Of a DNA stretch of 64,000 bases, positions 52,163 through 60,466 are shown piece by piece (the first letter of the stretch is position 1; every line of letters starts with the position of its first letter). The notes beneath the pieces are model-generated. The model saw only the letters and a program-made list of their open reading frames with translations. It did not search any database and had not been told where the DNA came from. This stretch comes from Bifidobacterium pullorum subsp. gallinarum. GTDB taxonomy: Bacteria; Actinomycetota; Actinomycetes; Actinomycetales; Bifidobacteriaceae. Both the position numbers and the translations under genes were made by a program. The stretch lies in contig NZ_JGYX01000007.1 of NCBI RefSeq assembly GCF_000741215.1, positions 124,001-188,000 on the forward strand, given 5' to 3'.

Positions 52163-53557
52163 ATGGTGGGGTTCATCGGACGCGAGACCGAGTTGCGGAT
52201 GCTGCAGCGCCGTTATGATAGCGGGAAGTCCGAGTGCGTCGTTGTGTACGGGCGTCGCCGGATCGGCAAAACGGCTCTGATCAATCGATTCGTTCAAGAC
52301 AAGCCCGCCATCTTCTATACCGCCACCGAGAACGGCGCTGAACGCAACCTTAAAGGGCTCAGCGCCAGCATCGCGCGGTACCGCAACGGGCTGAACAGCG
52401 TGGGCTCGCCCGTGTATGAGGACTACAGGGATGCGTTCGAGGATGTGTTCCGCATGGCCGAACGCGATCGTCTCATCCTGGTCATTGACGAATACCCGTA
52501 TCTGGCCAAGGCGGAGCCGATGGTGTCCTCACTGCTCCAGCAGTTGATCGACCAACATCATGGAACAGGTAAGCTCATGCTCATCCTCTCCGGGTCGAGT
52601 ATGAGTTTCATGGAGCGCCAGGTGCTGGGGTATCAGAGCCCGTTGTACGGGCGTCGGACCGCGCAGATCAAGGTGATGCCGTTCGACTATCGCGAAAGCC
52701 GTGGTTTCGTGCCCGATATGGGCAAGGAGGACGCCGCCGTGGTGTATGGGATAACGGGCGGCATCCCCCAATATCTCATCCAGTTCGATGACGGCGTGAG
52801 CCTGGAGGAAAACCTGCGTTGGAACGTGTTGGACCCTTCGGCCTACCTCTTTGAAGAGCCCGGCAAGCTGCTGCAGGAGGAGCTGCGGAAGCCGGCTGAG
52901 TACAACAACATCATCCAGACCATCGCGTCAGGGGCGAGCAGCGGCGTCAAGATAGCCAACGGCTCCCATATCGAACAAACCGTGCTCTCCCATTATCTGC
53001 GCAACCTGTCGGATCTGCACATCATCGTCAAGGAGACACCTTATCCCGAGGGGAGCCGTCGCGGCATCTGGCGGATCGAGGACCTGCTCTTTCGTTTCTG
53101 GTATCGGTATATCCCCGACAATATGTCACTGATCGAGTCGGGACATGCCGATATCGCCGTCCAGCTCATCATGAAGGATCTGCCGAACTACATGGGCGGC
53201 GTGTTCGAGGACATATGCCGCCAGTGGCTATGGGCCAATACTGCAACCGACCGGGTGCCGTTCCTGCTCACCCATATGGGCCGATGGTGGGGAGGCGATC
53301 CGCGAACCAAGCGGCAGGAGGAGATCGACATCGTCGCGGACGGCAAGCCGTCCGGCCGCCGTCTGTATTGCGAATGCAAATGGCGCGGCAAATCGACCGA
53401 TATCCCCGAGCTTGAGCAGTTGCGGTACCGCAGTGCGCTGGTGGATATGGAGCGCAAGGACTACATGTTGTTCTCCAAAGCCGGGTTCACCGACCGACTT
53501 CGGGCGCGTGCGGCGGAGGACGGGAACGTGCGATTGGTGTCGTTCGCGGATATGTGA
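52163..53557 (+). CDS. ATPase_2/DUF234 family ATPase
   Basis: A 464-residue protein: P-loop ATPase with Walker A G-R-R-R-I-G-K-T (30-37), Walker B L-I-L-V-I-D-E-Y-P-Y-L, L-I-L-S-G-S-S-M-S-F-M and G-G-I-P-Q-Y; then a winged-helix segment and a C-terminal DUF234 domain with a PD-(D/E)xK-like core (E-E-I-D-I-V-A..L-Y-C-E-C-K-W). The biological role of this family is not settled. GAAAGG lies eight bases before the ATG at 52163. It is flanked by copies of the GDPD 3' end, so it looks inserted. Confidence 0.87.
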   Translation: MVGFIGRETELRMLQRRYDSGKSECVVVYGRRRIGKTALINRFVQDKPAIFYTATENGAERNLKGLSASIARYRNGLNSVGSPVYEDYRDAFEDVFRMAERDRLILVIDEYPYLAKAEPMVSSLLQQLIDQHHGTGKLMLILSGSSMSFMERQVLGYQSPLYGRRTAQIKVMPFDYRESRGFVPDMGKEDAAVVYGITGGIPQYLIQFDDGVSLEENLRWNVLDPSAYLFEEPGKLLQEELRKPAEYNNIIQTIASGASSGVKIANGSHIEQTVLSHYLRNLSDLHIIVKETPYPEGSRRGIWRIEDLLFRFWYRYIPDNMSLIESGHADIAVQLIMKDLPNYMGGVFEDICRQWLWANTATDRVPFLLTHMGRWWGGDPRTKRQEEIDIVADGKPSGRRLYCECKWRGKSTDIPELEQLRYRSALVDMERKDYMLFSKAGFTDRLRARAAEDGNVRLVSFADM

Positions 53558-53561
53558 GCCG

Positions 53562-53711
53562 GGCCGAATGTGATGCCTGGTTCGACCACCATATCTTCGG
53601 GTCCTGTTCCCGGACTCTGATACTTTGTGACTCTGCGATGTCTCGCAAGAATGGCGGAATTTCGCGGCTCTGGGACCATGCATCACAGCCGCGATATCGC
53701 AGAGTCACAAA
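53562..53711 (+). repeat. Right copy of duplicated GDPD 3' end and hairpin
   Basis: Begins GGCCGAATG five bases after the ATPase stop, encodes A-E-C-D-A-W-F-D-H-H-I-F again, lacks about 30 bp relative to the left copy, and continues into a hairpin with perfect 16-bp arms TTTGTGACTCTGCGAT (53624) and its complement (53696). It is a gene fragment, not a functional CDS. Confidence 0.75.
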
Positions 53712-53740
53712 TGGCCCGGGTGCATCGGGCGTGGTGTAGC

Positions 53741-53779
53741 AAAAATCCCGGCCACCAGGTATTCGGTAGCCGGGATTTT
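53741..53779 (-). terminator. Terminator of upp
   Basis: AAAATCCCGGC..ACC paired with GGT..GCCGGGATTTT around a short loop, with T runs on both strands; works for upp and could be bidirectional. Confidence 0.85.
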
Positions 53780-53798
53780 CCGTAACAGGCGGACAGGC

Positions 53799-54443
53799 TC
53801 AGTCGATGACGCCATAAAGGCGGTCGCCGGCATCGCCCAGACCGGGGACGATGTAGGCCTTCTCGTTGAGGGCCTCGTCCACCGCGCACACCACCACCTT
53901 GAAGTCGATGGACGGGTCGATGTTCTTCTCGACGAATTCGATGCCCTCCGGCGCGGCCAGGATGCACACGGCGGTCACATCCTTGGCGCCGCGCTCGGCC
54001 AGGTAGTGCGTGGCGGCGACCAGCGTGCCGCCGGTGGCGAGCATCGGGTCGATCAGGAAGCACTGGCGGCCGGTCAGATCGTCGGGCAGACGGTTCGCGT
54101 AGGTGATCTGCTGCGTGGGATGCTCCTCGTCGCGCTTCATGCCGAGGAACCCGACCTCGGCGGTCGGCAGCATGCGGGTCATGCCGTCGAGCATGCCCAG
54201 GCCGGCACGCAGCACCGGCACGATGATCGGACGCGGATGGTCGGACAGCTTCTTGCCGACCATCGGGCAGATCGGTGTCTCGATCGGGCAATCCACAACA
54301 TCGATGTTGCGGGTGGCCTCGTAGGTCTCGAGCATGACCAGCTCGGAGACGAGTTCGCGGAACGTGGCGGACGAGGTGTTCTTGTCACGCAGGACGGTGA
54401 GCTTGTGTTCCACCAGCGGGTGGTCCAAAACATGAATTTCCAT
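53799..54443 (-). CDS. upp: Uracil phosphoribosyltransferase
   Basis: A 214-residue salvage enzyme converting uracil and PRPP to UMP. Typical blocks: M-E-I-H-V-L-D-H-P-L-V-x-H-K-L, P-V-L-R-A-G-L-G-M-L-D-G-M, the PRPP loop D-P-M-L-A-T-G-G-T and the C-terminal G-L-G-D-A-G-D-R-L-Y-G uracil site. TACCCT seven bases before the ATG at 54443 points to a leaderless transcript, so the open frame further upstream is not used. Confidence 0.96.
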   Translation of the reverse strand: MEIHVLDHPLVEHKLTVLRDKNTSSATFRELVSELVMLETYEATRNIDVVDCPIETPICPMVGKKLSDHPRPIIVPVLRAGLGMLDGMTRMLPTAEVGFLGMKRDEEHPTQQITYANRLPDDLTGRQCFLIDPMLATGGTLVAATHYLAERGAKDVTAVCILAAPEGIEFVEKNIDPSIDFKVVVCAVDEALNEKAYIVPGLGDAGDRLYGVID

Positions 54444-54585
54444 ACTTACTAGGGTAAGCCCTCGCAGCATGTTCGGCCATCCCGTGCGAGCCGCGTGCCG
54501 CCCGCGGCATACCCGCTTGGGATGGATGACGGACCGCCCGGCGCCTGGTCTGCGGAATCCGGAGTTTCGTGCATAGAATGGCGGT

Positions 54586-55374
54586 ATGAGCGGCACCATC
54601 CCCACCATGGAACAGATCGACGAACTCCACCGCAAGATCGCCCCCTCCCAGGCGGCCTACGACCTGATTCACACGCACTGCGTCATCGTCGCCGACATCG
54701 CCCGCCGACTGGCCCGCCGTCGCAACGCCCTGTTCATGCGCCGCTGCACCCTGCCCGCCGATGCGCCGGAACGGACCGGCTGCTACCCGGAGTCACCGGA
54801 CCGCGCTCCGGACGCCCCGCATGTGGTTTTGTCCGAATCCACCGTCACGGCTCCTACGGACGGGGTGAGCGGCGGCACCGTACCGCCGCGCCTCATCGAC
54901 GAGCGCCTGGTGGTGATCGGCGGCCTGCTGCACGACATCGGCACCTACCGCGTATTGAAGAAGAAGCATAACGGCAGCAACGGCGAACCGTTGGAGTTCA
55001 GCAAGAAACGCTACATCCTGCACGGTCTGCTCGGTTACGAGTACCTGCTTGAGGAGGGCGTGGACGAGTCGATCGCGCAATTCGCGCGCAACCATACCGG
55101 CGTGGGACTCACTCGCGAGAGCGTCATCGCCCAGGGCCTGCCGCTGCCGCCCGACGACTATGTGCCGCTCAATCTGGAGCAGGAGGCGGTGATGGTGGCG
55201 GACAAGTACCACAGCAAATCCGTGCCGCCGAAGTTCGTGTCCGCCGACGCCTACACGGCCCGCGCCGCCCGCTTCGGCGAGGACAACAAGCGACGCTGGC
55301 TCGACCTGGTCCGTGAATACGGCATGCCCGACGTGCCGGCGCTCGCCGAGCACTGGCACATGCGCATGATCTGA
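54586..55374 (+). CDS. HD-domain phosphohydrolase
   Basis: A 262-residue HD-superfamily hydrolase. Metal ligands are His in H-T-H-C-V-I-V (about 30-32), H116-D117 in G-G-L-L-H-D-I-G-T, and a later His (N-H-T-G-V-G) plus Asp (V-A-D-K-Y-H-S-K). A 45-residue loop between the first His and the HD pair (about 55-100) is longer than usual and Pro-rich. Substrate unknown; probably a nucleotide phosphohydrolase. TAGAAT six bases before the ATG suggests a leaderless mRNA. Confidence 0.87.
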   Translation: MSGTIPTMEQIDELHRKIAPSQAAYDLIHTHCVIVADIARRLARRRNALFMRRCTLPADAPERTGCYPESPDRAPDAPHVVLSESTVTAPTDGVSGGTVPPRLIDERLVVIGGLLHDIGTYRVLKKKHNGSNGEPLEFSKKRYILHGLLGYEYLLEEGVDESIAQFARNHTGVGLTRESVIAQGLPLPPDDYVPLNLEQEAVMVADKYHSKSVPPKFVSADAYTARAARFGEDNKRRWLDLVREYGMPDVPALAEHWHMRMI

Positions 55375-55403
55375 TTGGCGGCTCCCGACGGCACGGTTTG
55401 CCG

Positions 55404-56459
55404 TCAGAGCGTGACGGTCTGATCCGCCGATTCCGCAACGGCGGCGTCCTGCGTCACGACCACCACGCAACGCTTCGGATCGCCGTGCGCGATGCCGCGC
55501 AGCAGTTCCATGATGGTGTCGCGCTCGCCGTCCTCCAGCCCATCCAACGGTTCGTCAAGTACCATGATCTCCGCTTCGCAGCACACCGCGCGTGCGATGG
55601 CAACACGACGGCGGTCGACCTCGTTCAGGGAATCGACGCGGTTGTCCAACAGCGTTTCGTCCAGTCCGGACGCCAGCAGCAGTTCGCGGGCCAACACGGG
55701 CTTGGGCTTGAGGAAGTTGCGGTTGGAGGCGTCCATGGCGTACACGAGGTTCCGCACCGGCGAGAGGTCGCCGCGCACCGCGAACCGTTGCGGCACCAGG
55801 CCGATGCGGTGTCCGCGCAGTTCGAGCGGTTCGATGCTGAGGTACTCCGCGCTGCGGTTCATCAGGTGGCCGGATTCCGGCATCAGCAATCCCGACAGGA
55901 GGCCGACCATCGCCGTGCGCGCCATGTCGTCGCCGTCGGGCACGAGGATGGCGGAGACCGTGCCCGCCTCGAACGCGCAGGTCAGGTGTTCGACGGGGGT
56001 GCGGCCGGTTTTGCGGTCGCGGTAGGTCACGTCGTGCAGCGACAGCGTGGGGTAGGCGCGCAGCAGGTTGAGATCCTCGTCGCCGACCTTGACCTCACGG
56101 TCGATGTGGGTGGAGACGGCCGTGGCGGACGAGGCGGAACGCGGGGTTTCGATGTAATCGGGGGATGAATCGTCGTCGGTCGATTCCCGCGGTGTGGCCA
56201 GACTGAGCATGGCGTTGACGTGGTCGGCGTTCGCGGCCACGACGTCCGCGCCGCCGTCCGCCGGTGCCGGCGCGGACGCCGTATCGACTTTGGTCGTCTC
56301 GTCGAAATCCACATCGAACGGCAGCTCGTCCGCATCGGACAGCAGTACGTCGTCCACTGCCTCGTTCACATCCACCGTCGTCTCGTCCGTGGTATCCGCC
56401 GCAGCGGTCGTATCCATCGACGTGGTCTCGTCCATATCCTTCAGTTCCTTGTCGGTCAT
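55404..56459 (-). CDS. ABC-type ATPase with degenerate nucleotide motifs
   Basis: A 351-residue ABC ATPase-like protein with a 125-residue acidic Asp/Thr-rich N-terminal extension. Where Walker A should be, residues 174-182 read P-D-G-D-D-M-A-R-T, without the Gly pattern or Lys; the signature is S-L-N-E-V-D-R-R-R instead of L-S-G-G-Q. Walker B (I-M-V-L-D-E-P-L-D-G) and a Q-loop-like L-V-P-Q-R-F are kept. It is therefore unlikely to hydrolyse ATP normally. It overlaps the FtsX-type permease gene by 4 nt, so it is made with it, perhaps as a regulatory or pairing subunit. Confidence 0.8.
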   Translation of the reverse strand: MTDKELKDMDETTSMDTTAAADTTDETTVDVNEAVDDVLLSDADELPFDVDFDETTKVDTASAPAPADGGADVVAANADHVNAMLSLATPRESTDDDSSPDYIETPRSASSATAVSTHIDREVKVGDEDLNLLRAYPTLSLHDVTYRDRKTGRTPVEHLTCAFEAGTVSAILVPDGDDMARTAMVGLLSGLLMPESGHLMNRSAEYLSIEPLELRGHRIGLVPQRFAVRGDLSPVRNLVYAMDASNRNFLKPKPVLARELLLASGLDETLLDNRVDSLNEVDRRRVAIARAVCCEAEIMVLDEPLDGLEDGERDTIMELLRGIAHGDPKRCVVVVTQDAAVAESADQTVTL

Positions 56460-57793
56460 GCCGTCACCTCCGAACGGGAATCAAACAGCGAGATGCGCCT
56501 GAACGCGGCGACGCGCAGCATCGCCACCAACGCCAGCGCCAGGCAGCAGCCGAGCCCCGCGCCGACCACGGTCCAGACCACGTCGGCCGTCATCGAGGTC
56601 GCATGGCCGTCGGCCAACGCGGCGCCCAGCGGTCCGGCGGCGAATCCGCCGGCCAGTGCGCCGATCGCGAACGCCGGCAGTATCACCATCCATACCTCCA
56701 GCATGAACTGCCAGCCGAGACGCGCCTTGGAGACGCCCACGGTCAGCGCGTACCCGATCTCCTCGCGCCGTCGGAGCCCGTCGGAGACCACCAACGCCAC
56801 CAGCAGCAGGCCGCCCGCAACCCACAGCGCGATCATCGTGATCCGCATCGTGTCGTTCAGCGCACCCAGCGGGGCGATCGACTTGCGGTATGCCTCCAAC
56901 GACGGCGACGAGATCTCATACCCGTCCTTGAGTTCGGCGTCGGCCTTCTTGGCGGCCTTGACGAACGACTGGTAGTCGTCGGGGCTGGACAGCATGAACA
57001 TGATGTTGAGATCCGGCTTGGCCCATCCCGTCTCCTCGCCGGAATCGAGGTTGTTGCTGACAATGAACGTGTACGCGCTCACATAGATGGCGTTCTGCCG
57101 GTTGTCCTTGCTCAGCTCGGCGTCATCGCCACGGCCGGAAGGCGCTTCGTCGTCCACGTATTCGTAGATGCCGCGGACCGTCATCTCCAGCGTGGTGCCG
57201 GCATCGGTGGGGTGGCCCACGGTGAACGTGTCGCCGATCTTCAAACCGTTCGCATCGGCCACTTCGCGCGAAATCAGCGCACCCTTCGGCGCCCGGCCGG
57301 CATAGCTCAGATGCTTGCCCTCCACCACGCGGTAGCGGCCCAGATCATTGGCGCGCGCCGCATCCAGCGTGTAGAAGCCGCGCAGCGTGAGCTCGCCGCC
57401 GGTGTCGTCGGCGCTTGCCTCATCCGCCGTGCCGACCGGCTTGATCGACTCGCTCTGCCGGACCGGCACCGACTCGGTGACCGTATAGCTGAACTGCAGG
57501 CCGGCGGACTGCGCCGCAGTGGCGAACGCGGTGTAATCGTCCCAGGACATCAGATGATCGTCGGGCCAGGACGGATCCGCGCCGTCTCGTTCCGCGAACC
57601 CCTTGTCGGACAGGGTGATGGTGGCGTTCGCCTGCTGGGCGTCATAGGTGGCGCCGTTCGCGGTCTCGTTCTCCGCGGTCACCGCCAAGCCGAACATCGA
57701 ACCGAACGTAACGAGCAGGGCGATCAGCAGGGTCAGCAGCGAGCGCCATTTCCGGCGCATCACGGCGGCCCACGCGTTCTTGAGAACGAACAT
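56456..57793 (-). CDS. FtsX-type ABC permease
   Basis: A 445-residue membrane protein: N-terminal helix (M-F-V-L-K-N-A-W-A-A-V-M-R-R-K-W-R-S-L-L-T-L-L), large extracytoplasmic MacB-like domain (about 45-300), and three C-terminal helices with R-R-E-E-I-G-Y-A-L-T-V-G-V-S as coupling helix. The ATG at 57793 follows CTGGAG. Partner of the degenerate ATPase downstream. FtsX-type permeases often handle cell-wall hydrolases, lipoproteins or antimicrobial peptides; the substrate is unknown. Confidence 0.85.
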   Translation of the reverse strand: MFVLKNAWAAVMRRKWRSLLTLLIALLVTFGSMFGLAVTAENETANGATYDAQQANATITLSDKGFAERDGADPSWPDDHLMSWDDYTAFATAAQSAGLQFSYTVTESVPVRQSESIKPVGTADEASADDTGGELTLRGFYTLDAARANDLGRYRVVEGKHLSYAGRAPKGALISREVADANGLKIGDTFTVGHPTDAGTTLEMTVRGIYEYVDDEAPSGRGDDAELSKDNRQNAIYVSAYTFIVSNNLDSGEETGWAKPDLNIMFMLSSPDDYQSFVKAAKKADAELKDGYEISSPSLEAYRKSIAPLGALNDTMRITMIALWVAGGLLLVALVVSDGLRRREEIGYALTVGVSKARLGWQFMLEVWMVILPAFAIGALAGGFAAGPLGAALADGHATSMTADVVWTVVGAGLGCCLALALVAMLRVAAFRRISLFDSRSEVTA

Positions 57794-58011
57794 GCGGCAT
57801 TTCTCCAGTTCTCTCACGGTGCGGCGAAGGCGATGGCCGTCGCCGCGGGTCAACAGTGGCCGGGCGACCGGCCGCGGCGAGGTGTGCGCGGCGGGTCGCC
57901 CGTAGCCACCACTATGGTCAGGCTACGTGTATGTTATCTTGTGCATTTCTGTTATACCGCTTGGGGAAGTCTGAGAGCGCGCTGGAAGCCGCGGCGGAGA
58001 GAGGCATCGGA

Positions 58012-60291
58012 ATGGTGCCGATTGGGCGGGCCGAGTTCCGTGTGCGGCGATACGATGGCTGGGTGCATGAAGAACGACGGATGACGGGAGTCGAAGCCGT
58101 GGCGGATGTGTCGGCGAATAAGGCGGAGAACGGCAGTGGCGAGGCGTGCAGCGGCGAAGCATCGGCAGGCATCATGCGAACCGTTGTACGGTCGGTTGCC
58201 GCGCAAACAGCCGCGGTGCCGGCGATTACGATGCGGACTGTGGCGAAACGGATGATGCCCGGTCGATTGCTGCTGCCGATCTGCTCCGTGCTGGGCGTGC
58301 TGGCCGCGTTCGCGGTGGTGCTGTTGTGGTTCCCGCGCGGGGAGGCGGTGTGGGACTATCCGCTGCATCAGATCGATGCCCCGGCGCATTACTATTTCAT
58401 CCGCAAGATCCTGGACGAAGGGGTCGGGGCGGCCACCCACCTCTGGCCGAATGACGCGTATTACCCGCCCCTGTTCCACCTGCTGGCGGCGGGTCTGGTG
58501 AAGGCCGGCGAGCTGCTGGGGCTGAACGTGAGCGTCTATGCGGCGTTCAACGTGGTGTGGCTGGTGGGTGCCGGTCTGATCTGGCCGGCGGGCATGCAGA
58601 TGTTCATCGGATATTGGACGCGGCGGGTGGACGGCCGTACGCCGTGGCGTCCGTTCTCCAGTGCGATGGCGGTGCTGGTGCCGCTGCTGGCGGTGGTCTC
58701 TCCCTGCCATCCGTATCAGATGCTGCAATCCGGGCCGTTGCTCGCCTACGGGCTGGCGACCTCGCTACTGCCGTTCTGGATGGTCGCAACGCTGCGGCTG
58801 TTCGATGCGATTGCCGCGCGGCAGGGTATCGCGCGATGGATGGCCGTCACGGTGCTGACCGGCGGGTTGTGCCTGTTCGCGCATCCGCGCATCGCGTTCA
58901 CCTGGCTGCTGTTCATGGGGCCGTTCGTGCTGCTGCGTCTGCCGTGGAAGCTGATCCTGGCCATGGTCGGCGCCGTGGCGGTGTGCGCGGTGGCGTTCCT
59001 GCTGTACATGATGTCCTCGTACCAGTCCGACCGGTATTTCGACCCGTCAAGCTGGTTCCACACCTTCGTGCCGAACCGCACTGTGCCGGAGGCGCTGCGC
59101 GTGTATGTGACCGAGAACCTGACGGGCGTTGCCGGGGCGGTGATGGCCGTGGGCGTGCTGATGGCCGTTCTGGTGGCCGTGGTGGTGATGGTGCGACCGC
59201 GATGGTTTGCGGCCGCAGCGGCGTCGACGGTGTCCGGTGGTTCCGATGGTGGTCTCGGCGACGGTCGCGATGGTGGAACCGGCGACGGCGTGGGTACCGC
59301 ATCATCCGGTTGCCGGTCTGCCGTGCGCTTCTCGGAACGGCCGTTCACCGCTCGCGAGGTGCGCAAGGACGCGATATCACTGCTGCTGGCGTTCCTGCTG
59401 AACGGATTGGTCTACGTGTGCTCGACCGCGTTGACCGGATGGTTCCCGAACATCGTGGCCGCCGCCTGGTACCGGGCGGAGACGCGGCCGTTGACGATGA
59501 TCCCGCTCGGCGTGGTGCCGCTGATCTGTTTCGCCGTGTGCATGCTGGCGTGCGTTCGGGGCGGCGCCGGCGGACGCGGTAACGCTGGTGCCGGTATTGG
59601 GGCCGGCATGTCTGCGGGAGCGGAGGACGTGCTCGCAATCGCCGACGAGCGGACGGGACACAACCACCCGAGATCCGGTCGGACGTATTCGACGCTACCT
59701 ACGGTCATCGCTGTGGCGCTGGTGACGGCGTTGACGACGACCTGCCTGTTCACGGACACCACGCGTGCGACGATGAGCGATTCGATCCGAGCCAATTACG
59801 AGTTGAGCGACGACCAACCCACCGAACAACTCACCAGCACGAAATACGAGATCCTGAAGGACGTGGCGGAAACCGTGGGGGACGAGGCCACCGTGATCTC
59901 CGACCCGTTGAACGGTTCGATGTACGGCATGGCCGCGTTCGGCACGCAGATGCTGTTCCCAATCTACAATCCGATGGCCGAAAAGAACGGGGCCATCTTC
60001 GGACAGGTGGAGCGCACCTTCGACTCCGGTGACGGCGACGTCCTGCTGGACACGGTCTGCCCGATCAATCCGGAGGAACCCGAGTATTTCCTGACGATGG
60101 GGCCGCAGGCGGAGAGTCTGCAGATGTTCACCTTCAAGGAGCAATACGATCCGTTCCATCGCCAGGATCTGATCGACCGGTATGTGGCGGACGGCACGCT
60201 CGTCAAGGTGCGCGACTATTCCGATGCCGGCGACTATGCCGACGGGTGGGCGCTGTACCGCTTCGGATGCGGGGCTGCGGGCGGCCGGTAA
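58012..60291 (+). CDS. Large polytopic membrane protein of unknown function
   Basis: About 759 residues with 11 to 12 membrane segments between residues 85 and 590 and a C-terminal extracytoplasmic domain (about 610-755). The D-Y-P-L-H-Q-I-D-A-P-A-H-Y-Y-F-I sequence after the first helix is at the position of the acidic active-site loop of GT-C glycosyltransferases and DUF6541 proteins, so a sugar transferase is possible. Two Gly/Ser/Asp-rich cytoplasmic loops (about 405-430, 520-550) vary in composition. The start is uncertain: 58012 has GAGAGAGG; ATGs at 58081 and 58171 are alternatives. Confidence 0.65.
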   Translation: MVPIGRAEFRVRRYDGWVHEERRMTGVEAVADVSANKAENGSGEACSGEASAGIMRTVVRSVAAQTAAVPAITMRTVAKRMMPGRLLLPICSVLGVLAAFAVVLLWFPRGEAVWDYPLHQIDAPAHYYFIRKILDEGVGAATHLWPNDAYYPPLFHLLAAGLVKAGELLGLNVSVYAAFNVVWLVGAGLIWPAGMQMFIGYWTRRVDGRTPWRPFSSAMAVLVPLLAVVSPCHPYQMLQSGPLLAYGLATSLLPFWMVATLRLFDAIAARQGIARWMAVTVLTGGLCLFAHPRIAFTWLLFMGPFVLLRLPWKLILAMVGAVAVCAVAFLLYMMSSYQSDRYFDPSSWFHTFVPNRTVPEALRVYVTENLTGVAGAVMAVGVLMAVLVAVVVMVRPRWFAAAAASTVSGGSDGGLGDGRDGGTGDGVGTASSGCRSAVRFSERPFTAREVRKDAISLLLAFLLNGLVYVCSTALTGWFPNIVAAAWYRAETRPLTMIPLGVVPLICFAVCMLACVRGGAGGRGNAGAGIGAGMSAGAEDVLAIADERTGHNHPRSGRTYSTLPTVIAVALVTALTTTCLFTDTTRATMSDSIRANYELSDDQPTEQLTSTKYEILKDVAETVGDEATVISDPLNGSMYGMAAFGTQMLFPIYNPMAEKNGAIFGQVERTFDSGDGDVLLDTVCPINPEEPEYFLTMGPQAESLQMFTFKEQYDPFHRQDLIDRYVADGTLVKVRDYSDAGDYADGWALYRFGCGAAGGR

Positions 60292-60466
60292 TCGGCCGGC
60301 AGTCCCTGACACCTCCTGCGCATGGTGGATAAGTATAACTTCATCCACATATCCACAGATTTCCGAAGGCCTGTGGCAACGCGGATCGCGGTGTGCCAGA
60401 GTGTCCTGTACGCGCCGATCGGCCGGACCGTCCGGCAGTCGCATATGGCGCGGCAAAGGGGACATC

